This document shows positions 52,715-61,559 of a stretch of DNA of 64,000 nucleotides, in pieces; position 1 is the first letter of the stretch, and each line of letters begins with the position of its first letter. The translations under genes and the position numbers were made by a program. The DNA lies in NCBI RefSeq assembly GCF_947500695.1, contig NZ_CANMSS010000006.1, positions 62,001-126,000 on the forward strand, written 5' to 3'. The notes below the pieces were generated by a model. That model searched no databases. It was not told the DNA's origin and saw nothing but the letters and a program-made list of their open reading frames with translations. This stretch comes from an uncultured Pseudoteredinibacter sp. GTDB lineage: Bacteria; Pseudomonadota; Gammaproteobacteria; Pseudomonadales; Cellvibrionaceae.

Positions 52715-53998
52715 ATGGATACTACAGTGACCAAGCTTCTGCCTCCTCGCTCACCATGCCGCCTCAAAGTGTATGCACTCAGCTCACTTTTGTGTTTGGG
52801 GATAAGTATTAACAGCTCAGCCGATCAACTTTTGAACGGTATTGCCAGCTACAACAAATTGGGCAAAGAGCGTTTTCTTGCAGGCTTGTACCTAGGCTCG
52901 ACAGGCAATGATCCAGCAGCGATCCTAAACTCCACTGAGCCACAAAAAATGGAAATGCGGGTTACCGCCAAACGCCTCTCCTCGCGCAGCCTGGCAAAGC
53001 TGTGGATTGAGAGCATGGCAATCAACAACCCGCCCTCTGTACTAACTGAGCAAGCCAATGCCATGGTGGCCTTTTCCAAATTGGTTAAGCGTACCTTGCG
53101 GACCGGCGATCACCTTATCATCCACCGCAAGAGCAGCGGCATTACCGAAATTAGCCTGAACGGCATTAAGCTGGGTGAAATTGAACAGCAAGGTTTCTTT
53201 AAAACCCTACTGAATAGTTGGTTAGGGTCGGTACCTTTTTCAAGCAGCTTTAAATCTCAACTATTGGTTGGCGGCAATGTTAACGAAGACCTCAACGCCC
53301 GCTTCGTGTCACTTAACCCTGATCCTGAGCGCACCGTTCAGTTGGCCCAATCTATCCAGCCTAGTAGAGCTGAAACTCCCGCGCCTGCCACTGCCGTTAG
53401 TACGCAGCAAACCAGCGCCACTATTGCGCAAAATAACAGCACGCCTGAGCCCGAAACACCCGAGCCAAGAGCCGCGGAAGATACTGCTCCAAGCCTTACT
53501 CCCGCAGCAGAAGCCGTTATTGCTCAGCCGCAAATTGAAAAGCCTAATATTCAGCTTGGCACTGGCGCTCCGGAAGAAGAACAACCGGAGCCAGAGCCTG
53601 CACTAGCCGCTCAAGAGCAGGCTATTATTAGCGCAGATGACCTAGATGAAGAAGAGCTAGACGGCGAGGAAGATATTGCCGCAGAGCTAACCGCTGAGGC
53701 GCTTCTCAATCGCCAGCTGTATCACTCAAAGCTCGTTAAGTGGGCCTACCAGCACGTTAATTACCCGAAGCGCGCTATCGTTCGTGAACAGCAAGGCAGC
53801 GTGCAAGTTGAATTGGTGATCGATCGCAACGGTGAAGTGCGAGACTTCCAAGTGATCGAGCCTTCCAAGTACGCCACCTTAAACCGCGCTTCACAAAAGG
53901 CTATTGAAGCGGCATCACCTTTCCCACCGATGCCAGAAACAATGAACCAAGAAGAATTCCGCTTCACATTACCCATAGTTTATCGTCTGCCCGATTAA
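52715..53998 (+). CDS. Chalcone-isomerase-like domain fused to a TonB C-terminal domain
   Basis: 427 residues. A signal-like segment (LKVYALSSLLCLGISINSSA) is followed by a chalcone-isomerase-like domain (about 38-190: NKLGKERFLAGLYLGST, KRLSSRSLAKLWIESMAINN, PFSSSFKSQLL). A long Pro/Glu/Ala-rich linker (about 210-330) then leads to a TonB C-terminal fold (about 335-427: KWAYQHVNYPKRAIVREQQG, VELVIDRNGEVRDFQVIEPS, PFPPMPE). Normal TonB has an uncleaved N-terminal TM that meets ExbB/ExbD; here that part is replaced by the isomerase-like domain. No exbBD is nearby. It may be a periplasmic linker between outer-membrane and other partners. Start ATG 52715. Confidence 0.8.
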   Translation: MDTTVTKLLPPRSPCRLKVYALSSLLCLGISINSSADQLLNGIASYNKLGKERFLAGLYLGSTGNDPAAILNSTEPQKMEMRVTAKRLSSRSLAKLWIESMAINNPPSVLTEQANAMVAFSKLVKRTLRTGDHLIIHRKSSGITEISLNGIKLGEIEQQGFFKTLLNSWLGSVPFSSSFKSQLLVGGNVNEDLNARFVSLNPDPERTVQLAQSIQPSRAETPAPATAVSTQQTSATIAQNNSTPEPETPEPRAAEDTAPSLTPAAEAVIAQPQIEKPNIQLGTGAPEEEQPEPEPALAAQEQAIISADDLDEEELDGEEDIAAELTAEALLNRQLYHSKLVKWAYQHVNYPKRAIVREQQGSVQVELVIDRNGEVRDFQVIEPSKYATLNRASQKAIEAASPFPPMPETMNQEEFRFTLPIVYRLPD

Positions 53999-54032
53999 AC
54001 TAGCGGCACGCACTTCAACGCTATGATTTAAT

Positions 54033-54064
54033 AGGGCCTGTAGTGAACCTCCAGGCCCTTTCTT
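54033..54064 (+). terminator. Terminator-like hairpin abutting the selO start codon
   Basis: AGGGCCTG (54033-54040) pairs with CAGGCCCT (54052-54059), followed by TTCTT and the ATG of selO. It can end the upstream transcript and leaves almost no room for a normal selO leader. Confidence 0.65.
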
Positions 54065-55486
54065 ATGCTCGACCAACTAAAACAAGATTTCGCCCGCTTA
54101 GGCCATGACTTCGCCCGCCCGGTTAAAGCTACACCACTAGCCGGTAGCCATGTTCGTCACATCAACTGGGCACTGGTAGAGCAGCTAGGTCTGCGTGATC
54201 ACATTAAAACGCCAGCCAATCTTCAGCTTATCGCTTCGGCCAACTGCCAAGGCCTGGCGATGAAATATTCTGGCCACCAATTTGGCGTTTTTAATCCGCA
54301 ACTGGGCGATGGCCGAGGCCTACTATTAGGTGAATGGCAAGACTCCAGTGGTGAACTTTGGGACTGGCACCTTAAAGGCGCTGGCCAAACGCCCTTCTCT
54401 CGTTTTGGCGATGGCCGCGCCGTATGGCGCTCTAGCCTAAGGGAACACTTTATTGGCGAAAGCCTCACGGCGCTGGGCATTGCTAGTACTCGCAGCCTTT
54501 GCCTTGCTAGTAGCCAAGACAGCGTGATGCGCGAAACTCCTGAACAAGCGGCCACTGTTATTCGCGTTGCTAAAAGTCATATCCGCTTTGGCTCTTTCGA
54601 AGAGTTTTTCTACCAACGAAAATACCCACAGCTGCAAGAGCTGGCTGATTACTGCTTGCATCGCTACCTACCCGGAGCGGCGCCAGGAGATTACCAAGCG
54701 CTACTCGATATGGCCGTAGCTAATACCGCCAAAATGATCGCCTTGTGGCAATCCTTTGGTTTTAACCACGGCGTTATGAATACCGACAATATGTCAATTA
54801 TTGGAGAGACTTTCGATTTTGGCCCCTACGCCTTTCTCGACGATTACGACCCTAAATTTATTTGTAATCACTCCGACCACCACGGCCGCTACAGTTTTGA
54901 ACAACAGCCCAATATCGGGTTATGGAACCTTAACGCCCTGGCACATGCGCTCTCAACTTTAATGGATCAAGACCAGCTTCGAGAGAGCTTGATGGCTTAT
55001 CAAAAGCAATTGGCCAATCACTATCAAGAAAGCTTGAATCGACGCCTGGGCTTAGACTCTGTTCGAGAAGCTGATGTTGCGTTGGTGCAGCAATGGCTAC
55101 AACTTTTAAGCGAACAGAAACTGGACTACAACTTAAGCTTTCGCGCCCTAGCGTCCTGGCTAAGAGATGGTGCGTGGCCAGATCAATTTGAAACCCTAGC
55201 GAGCAACGACAAGGCCGAGCAATGGCTGCATAGCTACCAACAAAGAATTAAACAGCAATGTCCTAATGAAAGCGCTCATAAAATGGACAGTTATAATCCG
55301 CTATACCTGCCTAGAACTCACCACCTGCAAGCCGTCATTGAAGCCTCTCAAAATGGTAACGATGGCCCGATGGAAAACCTGTTTCAATGTATCCAACAAC
55401 CCTTCAAACGCCATCAAGACGACCTTGGTTTTGACCTCTCCCCTACAGACAGCGATAAAGGCCTGTGTTTGAGTTGTTCCAGCTGA
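54065..55486 (+). CDS. selO: Protein adenylyltransferase SelO (YdiU)
   Basis: A 473-residue pseudokinase-fold enzyme that transfers AMP from ATP to protein hydroxyls. Blocks seen: YSGHQFGVFNPQLGDGRGLLLGE, HLKGAGQTPFSRFGDGRAVWRSSLREHFIGESL, and the catalytic/metal region FNHGVMNTDNMSIIGETFDFGPYAFLDDYDP (parts quoted). The protein ends CSS; the Cys aligns with the selenocysteine of animal SelO, here an ordinary Cys. Usual bacterial length. It links to oxidative stress in other species. Confidence 0.95.
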   Translation: MLDQLKQDFARLGHDFARPVKATPLAGSHVRHINWALVEQLGLRDHIKTPANLQLIASANCQGLAMKYSGHQFGVFNPQLGDGRGLLLGEWQDSSGELWDWHLKGAGQTPFSRFGDGRAVWRSSLREHFIGESLTALGIASTRSLCLASSQDSVMRETPEQAATVIRVAKSHIRFGSFEEFFYQRKYPQLQELADYCLHRYLPGAAPGDYQALLDMAVANTAKMIALWQSFGFNHGVMNTDNMSIIGETFDFGPYAFLDDYDPKFICNHSDHHGRYSFEQQPNIGLWNLNALAHALSTLMDQDQLRESLMAYQKQLANHYQESLNRRLGLDSVREADVALVQQWLQLLSEQKLDYNLSFRALASWLRDGAWPDQFETLASNDKAEQWLHSYQQRIKQQCPNESAHKMDSYNPLYLPRTHHLQAVIEASQNGNDGPMENLFQCIQQPFKRHQDDLGFDLSPTDSDKGLCLSCSS

Positions 55487-55672
55487 ACTGGTATTTCCTA
55501 GCCAAAGCAGCAACTCAAGCCTTTTCTTAGCAAAATTATTCCCCATTTTCCCTTAAGTAGCGGATGAAATGGCCGATACCTAGGCCATACGCTGCAATCC
55601 TTCTGAAAAGAGCCAGTTTTTGCACCTGTCTTTTCTGAGGACTGGACTACACTTAAACACGAGCCACCGTTT

Positions 55673-56554
55673 ATGCCCAGCAAAGCCAATACTATGTCAC
55701 AGGTTATAAAAATGGATGTAAAAACTCAGATTTTGACGCCCCTGCTCGAAACTCTGATCAAAGAGGAAAATATTGAAGTGCCGATGTTGCCCGAAGTGGC
55801 AAATAAGGCCGTGACCCTAGCCCAAGATCCGGATTCTGACGCCAATCAAATGGCACAGCTGATTACCGGCGATCAATCCTTGGCCGGTCACGTTATGCGA
55901 ATTGCCAACTCGGCTGCGTATACTCCAAATGCCTCTCTCGTGTCATTGCAGCAAGCCATCGCCCGCTTGGGCATGGGTTTGATTAGTGAGATTGCTGTTG
56001 CCGCGTCTATCGGCACTAAAATGTTTCACACCCCAGGTTTCGAACAACACATCGCCTATATTTGGCAACACGCCCTCGCCTCAGCGTTATGGGCAAAAGA
56101 GATTTCACGCACTTGTCGTCGCAACGTAGAAACCAGTTTCCTATGCGCCCTGCTGCATTCAATTGGTCGCCCTGTTGCCGTGCAAACCATTTTGGATTTA
56201 AGCCAAAAGAAAGGCCTGCAAATGCAGGAAGAAGAAGTGCTTAAGGTTGAAGATGCCTACCACCAAAAAATCGCCATTCAAGTACTTGATACTTGGGGCA
56301 TGCCAGAGTTGATCAAAGAAGTGGTTGAATACTTTTACGATTACCAAGCGGCGCCAAACGCTACAGGGCAAATAGCCAACGCCAAAGCAGCAGCGGCTTT
56401 CGCAACACATATGCTCAAACCCGAAGAAATGAGCCGCGGCCAACTCTTCGAACTTGAAGTATTGGGCGATCTCAATTTGTATAACGATGAGATTGAAGAG
56501 TTGCTGGATAAAACAGATCTTGTGAAATCCAGCATGGAGGAGATGTCAAAATGA
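55673..56554 (+). CDS. HDOD domain signalling protein
   Basis: 293 residues, one HDOD domain (about 35-240): VPMLPEVANKAVTLAQDPDSDANQMAQLITGDQSLAGHVMRIANSAAY, then SLQQAIARLGM and FLCALLHSIGRPVA (parts). HDOD resembles HD phosphohydrolases but lacks the catalytic pattern (HSIG instead of HD), so it is a scaffold or regulator. Its last 4 bp overlap the sthA start (ATGA), so the two are translationally coupled, an unusual partnership. The start could be 55673 or the ATG at 55694. Confidence 0.85.
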   Translation: MPSKANTMSQVIKMDVKTQILTPLLETLIKEENIEVPMLPEVANKAVTLAQDPDSDANQMAQLITGDQSLAGHVMRIANSAAYTPNASLVSLQQAIARLGMGLISEIAVAASIGTKMFHTPGFEQHIAYIWQHALASALWAKEISRTCRRNVETSFLCALLHSIGRPVAVQTILDLSQKKGLQMQEEEVLKVEDAYHQKIAIQVLDTWGMPELIKEVVEYFYDYQAAPNATGQIANAKAAAAFATHMLKPEEMSRGQLFELEVLGDLNLYNDEIEELLDKTDLVKSSMEEMSK

Positions 56555-57942
56555 GTAATACCTACGACTATGACATGCTGGTCGTGGGTAGCGGCCCAGC
56601 AGGACAGAAAGCCGCCATTCAAGCTGCCAAGGCAGGCAAACGTGTAGCTCTGGTAGAGCGAGACAATCTCTTTGGCGGTGCCTGTGTGCACCGCGGTACC
56701 ATTCCTTCAAAGACTCTGCGTGAAAACGCCTTGCGTGTAAGCCACATGCGACAAAATGCAGCCCTAGCTGATTTTGAGCTTACCGAAGATGTTGAAATGT
56801 CCACCTTAATCACTCGCTTAAACGATGTCCTGGTGGCACATGATATGTATATGTCGCGACAGATTGATCGCAATGGTATTGGTCGCATTAAAGGCCGCGC
56901 CAGCTTTATCGACAATGAAACTATCCGTATCGATAGAGTTCAGGCTGAGCCTCTTACTGTGCGCAGTAAAACCGTGGTATTAGCGACGGGTTCTTATCCT
57001 AGAAATCCGCCGAATATGCCAATCGATCACGAAAATGTGCTCGATAGTGATTCAATATTATCCTTACTTTATTTGCCCAAAAGCTTAACCGTATTAGGCG
57101 GAGGCGTGATTGCCAGTGAATACGCCTCGATCTTTCAAGCTTTGGGTGTAAAAGTCACCATGATCGACAAATACCCTAAGCCATTGGGTTTTCTTGATCA
57201 TGATCTTTGCGATACCTTTGTAAAAGTATTCGAAGAAATGGGTGGTACTTGGATCGGCGACTGTGAAGTTGAACATGTCAGCTGGGATGGTATTTCAGAA
57301 GTCACCACAGAATGCAGTGACGGTACGATTGTACGTAGCCAGAAATTGCTTTGCGCGGCCGGCCGTATCGCCAACGTTAAGAATTTGAATATCGACAATG
57401 CAGGCTTGAGTTTAAATGAACGTGGCCTTATCACTGTCGATGAAGATATGCGCACATCCGTGCCCAACATTTTTGCCGCCGGTGACATTATCGGCCCACC
57501 TTCCTTGGCTTCCTCATCAATGGAGCAAGGACGTCGTGCCGCTAGCCGTGCCTTGGATATCGATGTCAGTAATATGAACGATATGATTCCTTCAGGCATC
57601 TATGCAATTCCTGAGTTATCGGCGGTTGGACTTAATGAAGCGCAAGCCATTAAAAAATACGGTGGCTCTGTTGTCGGCCGTGCCAATTTTGATGAAATCG
57701 CACGCGGACAAATCTCCGGCAACACCCACGGTATGCTGAAGCTGATCTGTGACGACAAAGGCGAAAAAATTGTCGGCACTATGATTGTTGGCGAAGGTGC
57801 TACCGAACTCGTCCACATCGGTATGATGGCCATCGTGAATGAGATGGAAGTTGATGCGATGGTAGACAGTATTTTCAACTTCCCGACTCTGGCCGAAGCC
57901 TATCGAGTTGCCGCATTAGATGCGATATCAAAACGTCCTTAG
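56551..57942 (+). CDS. sthA: Soluble pyridine nucleotide transhydrogenase SthA
   Basis: A 463-residue flavoprotein of the disulfide-reductase superfamily. It has FAD motif GSGPAGQKAAIQAAKAGK, a second NAD(P) site (TVLGGGVIASEYASIFQALG) and the FAD-contact block NIFAAGDIIGPPSLASSS. The redox site reads GGACVHRGTIPSK: only one Cys, which separates SthA from lipoamide or glutathione reductases. It balances NADPH and NADH. It follows the HDOD gene with a 4-bp overlap; a strong hairpin comes after. Confidence 0.94.
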   Translation: MSNTYDYDMLVVGSGPAGQKAAIQAAKAGKRVALVERDNLFGGACVHRGTIPSKTLRENALRVSHMRQNAALADFELTEDVEMSTLITRLNDVLVAHDMYMSRQIDRNGIGRIKGRASFIDNETIRIDRVQAEPLTVRSKTVVLATGSYPRNPPNMPIDHENVLDSDSILSLLYLPKSLTVLGGGVIASEYASIFQALGVKVTMIDKYPKPLGFLDHDLCDTFVKVFEEMGGTWIGDCEVEHVSWDGISEVTTECSDGTIVRSQKLLCAAGRIANVKNLNIDNAGLSLNERGLITVDEDMRTSVPNIFAAGDIIGPPSLASSSMEQGRRAASRALDIDVSNMNDMIPSGIYAIPELSAVGLNEAQAIKKYGGSVVGRANFDEIARGQISGNTHGMLKLICDDKGEKIVGTMIVGEGATELVHIGMMAIVNEMEVDAMVDSIFNFPTLAEAYRVAALDAISKRP

Positions 57943-57953
57943 ATTTTATTTCA

Positions 57954-57984
57954 CAGCGATCTAAAACAAACCTTTAGATCGCTG
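57954..57984 (+). terminator. Hairpin after sthA
   Basis: CAGCGATCTAAA (57954-57965) pairs with TTTAGATCGCTG (57973-57984): a perfect 12-bp stem with a 7-nt loop just after sthA. The following T content is low, but position supports a terminator role. Confidence 0.6.
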
Positions 57985-58199
57985 CGTGCCTCACTTTTAG
58001 CTCAGCCCCCTCGCCTGACTGCTTGTTTATCCATTCGCAGGGCTGCTCATCGCAATAGCAATACCCCCCCCAGACTTTAATCGCTAAAGCTAAAACCGCA
58101 GATCAAAATTCCAAGTTAACCACTTTGCCTACGCCTTGACTGGCGCCCGCGACAGGAACATCTACACTGAAAATATAAGCAACAATTTGGGTGTAAAAT

Positions 58200-59084
58200 A
58201 TGTCTAAACAGGACACAAAAAACGTCAAAGGAATGTTATTTACTGCGGTTTTCGCCGTTTGCTTTTTGCCCTTTTTGGCATCTATTCTCGGGATCGACTT
58301 CGCAACCCCCGGCATTCAATCTCAGGACAACGAATTGGCCGATATAGAAAAAAGCTTCTTGTCATTACGAGGCGGCCTAGTTCACGCTCTATTGGAGTGG
58401 AGTGCCGTTACCATCGCTCTGCTAGTGATGATCATCAGTTTGCTGCATTACCACTTTCACAAAGATATCACCATCCCCATTATCGGCACGGCCCTGCTGT
58501 GCGCCGGTTTTACCGATGCTTTTCACACACTAGCTGCAATGAGAATCATTGAAGCCAAGGCCGAAAACAGCGATTTTATCCCTTTCACCTGGGCACTATC
58601 CCGTATGTTCAACGGTGCAATTATTCTAGTGGGTAGCATTTTATGCATATGGCTATTAAGCCTTAAGAAACCCACTGAAGGGCAGCATTGGAAGCACAGT
58701 GCATTCCTTATCGCCATCATTTTAGTTTTCATTTTGATAGCTTATGTCGTAGTAAACTCAGCGGCCATGAGCTCGAACCTACCCAAAACCACATTTACTG
58801 AAGGATTGATCAGCCGACCATTTGACGTACTGCCGCTGCTACTATTCTCTATCAGTGGAATTCTATTTTGGAGCTGGCACAATGCTAAGGAAAGCGTATT
58901 TCGCTACGCCTTGATTCTCAGTGTCATTCCCAACATCGCGACACAGTTGCATATGGCTTTCGGCTCAGAACAACTTTTTGATAACCACTTTAATATTGCC
59001 CACAGTTTAAAGATTCTAAGCTATTTTATCGTGCTAATTGGTATCACCATGGATGCCGTAGTTACCGTCCAGGATTCAGAGTAA
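58200..59084 (+). CDS. Stand-alone multi-pass membrane sensor domain (MASE-like)
   Basis: A 294-residue protein with about eight hydrophobic segments and almost no soluble part. The second periplasmic-side helix contains CAGFTDAFHTLAAMRI, a motif of the membrane sensor domains found at the N-terminus of some histidine kinases and GGDEF proteins. Here no kinase, GGDEF or PAS part follows; the protein ends after the last TM (GITMDAVVTVQDSE). It may hand a signal to the histidine kinase encoded convergently 43 bp away. The sensor-domain class is my best guess. Confidence 0.6.
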   Translation: MSKQDTKNVKGMLFTAVFAVCFLPFLASILGIDFATPGIQSQDNELADIEKSFLSLRGGLVHALLEWSAVTIALLVMIISLLHYHFHKDITIPIIGTALLCAGFTDAFHTLAAMRIIEAKAENSDFIPFTWALSRMFNGAIILVGSILCIWLLSLKKPTEGQHWKHSAFLIAIILVFILIAYVVVNSAAMSSNLPKTTFTEGLISRPFDVLPLLLFSISGILFWSWHNAKESVFRYALILSVIPNIATQLHMAFGSEQLFDNHFNIAHSLKILSYFIVLIGITMDAVVTVQDSE

Positions 59085-59127
59085 CAATCGAAAGCCCAAA
59101 TCAAACAGCATGAAACATTAAAAACGA

Positions 59128-60660
59128 TTAGCTAGCTTCGGCTAGCTCTTGGTTCTCCACCTCGAAGTGAAAAGACGTCCCAACCCCTACTGTGCTTTCG
59201 CAACTAATATCGCCTTTCATTTTGGAAACCGTGTTATAAACAATGGAAAGACCAAGCCCAGTTCCCCCAGAATTCTGAGTCGTTGTATAGAATGGTGTAA
59301 AAATCTGTGACAATTCATCCTCGCCCATGCCACGGCCATCATCACTGAAAGTAAATTTCACTTTATCCCGATCAGCCGACTCAACATCCAAAACGATACA
59401 ACCTGCCTCTTTGTCTTTAAAGGCATGATTTATAGTATTTAGCAGTAGATTGGTAATAATTGAGTACAGCCCCCCTAGATCGCTTTTTAAGGTGATGTCT
59501 TCGGGGCAGTTTAAGGTAATGTCGACATGATGCTCGTTCAATTGATGGTCGAAGGAGGTAATGATATCCCAAAGCGCTGCGTGTAAATCGAACTCTCTCA
59601 CTTCATTTCTATTTTGTTCTACTGCCACTTCCTTAAAGCTCGCCACCAGATTAGCACTGCGCTCTAGATTCCGCTTCAATAAGCTACTCAAATTATCGCT
59701 GCGGGCAATATATTTTTGCAAATCCTCGAGAGACAAGCTTTCCTGCTCTAATTTCTTATTAACCTTGTCAGTGTTTTCTTTCAAAGTTGAGTTAGCGGTG
59801 ATGCATACTCCTATAGGAGTATTAAGCTCATGCGCCACACCAGCCACTAGCTGCCCTAGGGCAGCCATCTTCGCCGATTCGACCAACTCTCCTTGAATAG
59901 ATCGAAGCTCTTCAAAAAGATCATTAAAGGCCATAGCCATTTTATTTAGCTCTTGGTGCTGACAATCCTTATCAATTCTATGGGAGAGATCAAAGTTTTC
60001 TCTTATCTCTTCGATTCTTCGGCATAAATAGTCTATTGGATTGGTCAGGTGCGAGGCGAATAAATAGGCAATAAGACTGGCAATGACAGTAGATAAAATA
60101 AGAGCAATGGGGATAAACGACATGATAAAGACATTGTCTGATTTTGCGGCTGCCGTCGAGCTATCCACTCTATCAACAACAGAGAAATACATATTATCAA
60201 TCTGTAGATTGAGCTGCTCGGAAACCTCAAAAGCTTGCCTAATACGACTATTGCCCAACAACAGCAAATCTTGAATATAAAAGTCAGTCGCCTCAACCAT
60301 ATGTCCGTAATAGTCGTCAATATTGGCCTTCGTTTCTCGGGCAAACTCCGGATACCGATCTTGCAGGCCAATCAAGCTTTCTTCAATAGCCTGGCGTCGC
60401 GATTCAGATTTATGTTTCGACTCAGAAAGATAAGTTCTTGAATAATTGCTTAACCAATATTTTAATTCCTCTACTTGAAACCTAAGCTCGGATATTTTTC
60501 GGATTTCACTGTTTGATACTAATAAATTGTCCAGCTGTCCAGAACTCGACATAACCTTAAAATAAATCAAACTTACCGTTGTCACCATGATAAGAATCAG
60601 CAAGGACACCAAAGCATAGACCTTACTCTTTAGGCTTACGCCACCGTGTAAATTAGTCAT
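59128..60660 (-). CDS. Membrane sensor histidine kinase with large periplasmic domain
   Basis: 510 residues from ATG 60660. TM1 (about 13-35) and TM2 (about 180-205) flank a helical periplasmic domain of about 140 residues (four-helix-bundle style). HAMP, coiled coil, then the phospho-acceptor H277 in GVAHELNTPIG and the ATPase domain with N box TNLLLNTINHAFKDKE, G1 SDDGRGMG, and G2 GGTGLGLSIV. The kinase core is similar in style to the propeller kinase at 22976 (both ALG-LVAGVAHxxNTP). No regulator is encoded beside it. It lies between the stand-alone sensor and the c-haem protein gene (divergent, 124 bp). Confidence 0.86.
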   Translation of the reverse strand: MTNLHGGVSLKSKVYALVSLLILIMVTTVSLIYFKVMSSSGQLDNLLVSNSEIRKISELRFQVEELKYWLSNYSRTYLSESKHKSESRRQAIEESLIGLQDRYPEFARETKANIDDYYGHMVEATDFYIQDLLLLGNSRIRQAFEVSEQLNLQIDNMYFSVVDRVDSSTAAAKSDNVFIMSFIPIALILSTVIASLIAYLFASHLTNPIDYLCRRIEEIRENFDLSHRIDKDCQHQELNKMAMAFNDLFEELRSIQGELVESAKMAALGQLVAGVAHELNTPIGVCITANSTLKENTDKVNKKLEQESLSLEDLQKYIARSDNLSSLLKRNLERSANLVASFKEVAVEQNRNEVREFDLHAALWDIITSFDHQLNEHHVDITLNCPEDITLKSDLGGLYSIITNLLLNTINHAFKDKEAGCIVLDVESADRDKVKFTFSDDGRGMGEDELSQIFTPFYTTTQNSGGTGLGLSIVYNTVSKMKGDISCESTVGVGTSFHFEVENQELAEAS

Positions 60661-60784
60661 ATTTACCACTCATCGTGAAGATTATTACAATCTCCACCCT
60701 CTGCTTTATTTAGACAACTCCTGTCTTATACTTTAGTTAAAGATTGACCAATTCGCCCACACAACCGACAGAATAGACAAAACA

Positions 60785-61534
60785 ATGAGAATTATAAAAA
60801 CTGTCATGACAATCAGTTTACTGATCTTAGCGAGCACAGCTATCAACAGCCACGCTACGGACTATTCCTCCGAGCAAAAGGCCGCTATGGCCAAAGAGTT
60901 TGCCGATTTATTTATGGCATTTAAGGTGAGTATTTTTAAACTGCAAGGACATATCAACGACCCAGAGATTGGAGACAAAGGCTTAACTGGGGCCAAAATG
61001 GTTGAGCATGCAAAAAAAGAGTATCGAGAATTAACGGGTAAGGACTTTGTCTTATCGAGCAATCCAGACTTATTGTCGGCTCAATTAGATTTGTTTCAAG
61101 CAACCAATAGCATCATGCAAAAGATGGCGCCAGTTATAAACCGCAAAGGTTTAGGTTTTAAGGGCTTCATTACGGCAATTTTTGTACGTATGGTGGCCAG
61201 AGAATTTTCCAGTCGCTCATCACGCTGGAATTTTAAATTTACTGCACCCAATGATTTATTGCGCAGCCAAGCCAATGCGGCCGACAGCTGGGAAAGTTTG
61301 GTATTCAGTGATAAGTTTCGCCAGGCCAACTGGCAGGCAGAAGAAAATTACAGCGAACATACCGCCACTGGCTATCGTTGGATGATGCCTATCTACCATA
61401 CCTCGGTATGCTTAAGCTGCCATGGAGGCCCCAAAGGCAGCCGCGATATTACTGGCGCCATTAAAGAAGGCACCAAGCTGGGGGATTTGGCCGGGGCCTT
61501 TAGCATTGTATTTTCCGATCTAAAAACGCCCTAA
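60785..61534 (+). CDS. Tll0287-like (DUF3365) c-haem sensor-type protein
   Basis: 249 residues with a signal peptide (ending INSHA). The domain resembles Tll0287/DUF3365: a long helix near the start (AMAKEFADLFMAFKVSIFKLQGHI), SRSSRWNFKFTAPNDLLRSQANAADSWE, then YRWMMPIYHTSVCLSCHGGPKGSRD. A single CxxCH (C209, C212, H213) would bind one c-type haem in the periplasm. Such domains occur alone or at the front of kinases and are thought to sense redox or gas. It is divergent from the histidine kinase and could be its haem partner. Confidence 0.82.
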   Translation: MRIIKTVMTISLLILASTAINSHATDYSSEQKAAMAKEFADLFMAFKVSIFKLQGHINDPEIGDKGLTGAKMVEHAKKEYRELTGKDFVLSSNPDLLSAQLDLFQATNSIMQKMAPVINRKGLGFKGFITAIFVRMVAREFSSRSSRWNFKFTAPNDLLRSQANAADSWESLVFSDKFRQANWQAEENYSEHTATGYRWMMPIYHTSVCLSCHGGPKGSRDITGAIKEGTKLGDLAGAFSIVFSDLKTP

Positions 61535-61559
61535 ATGGTTTCTCACAACAGCTTTATAT

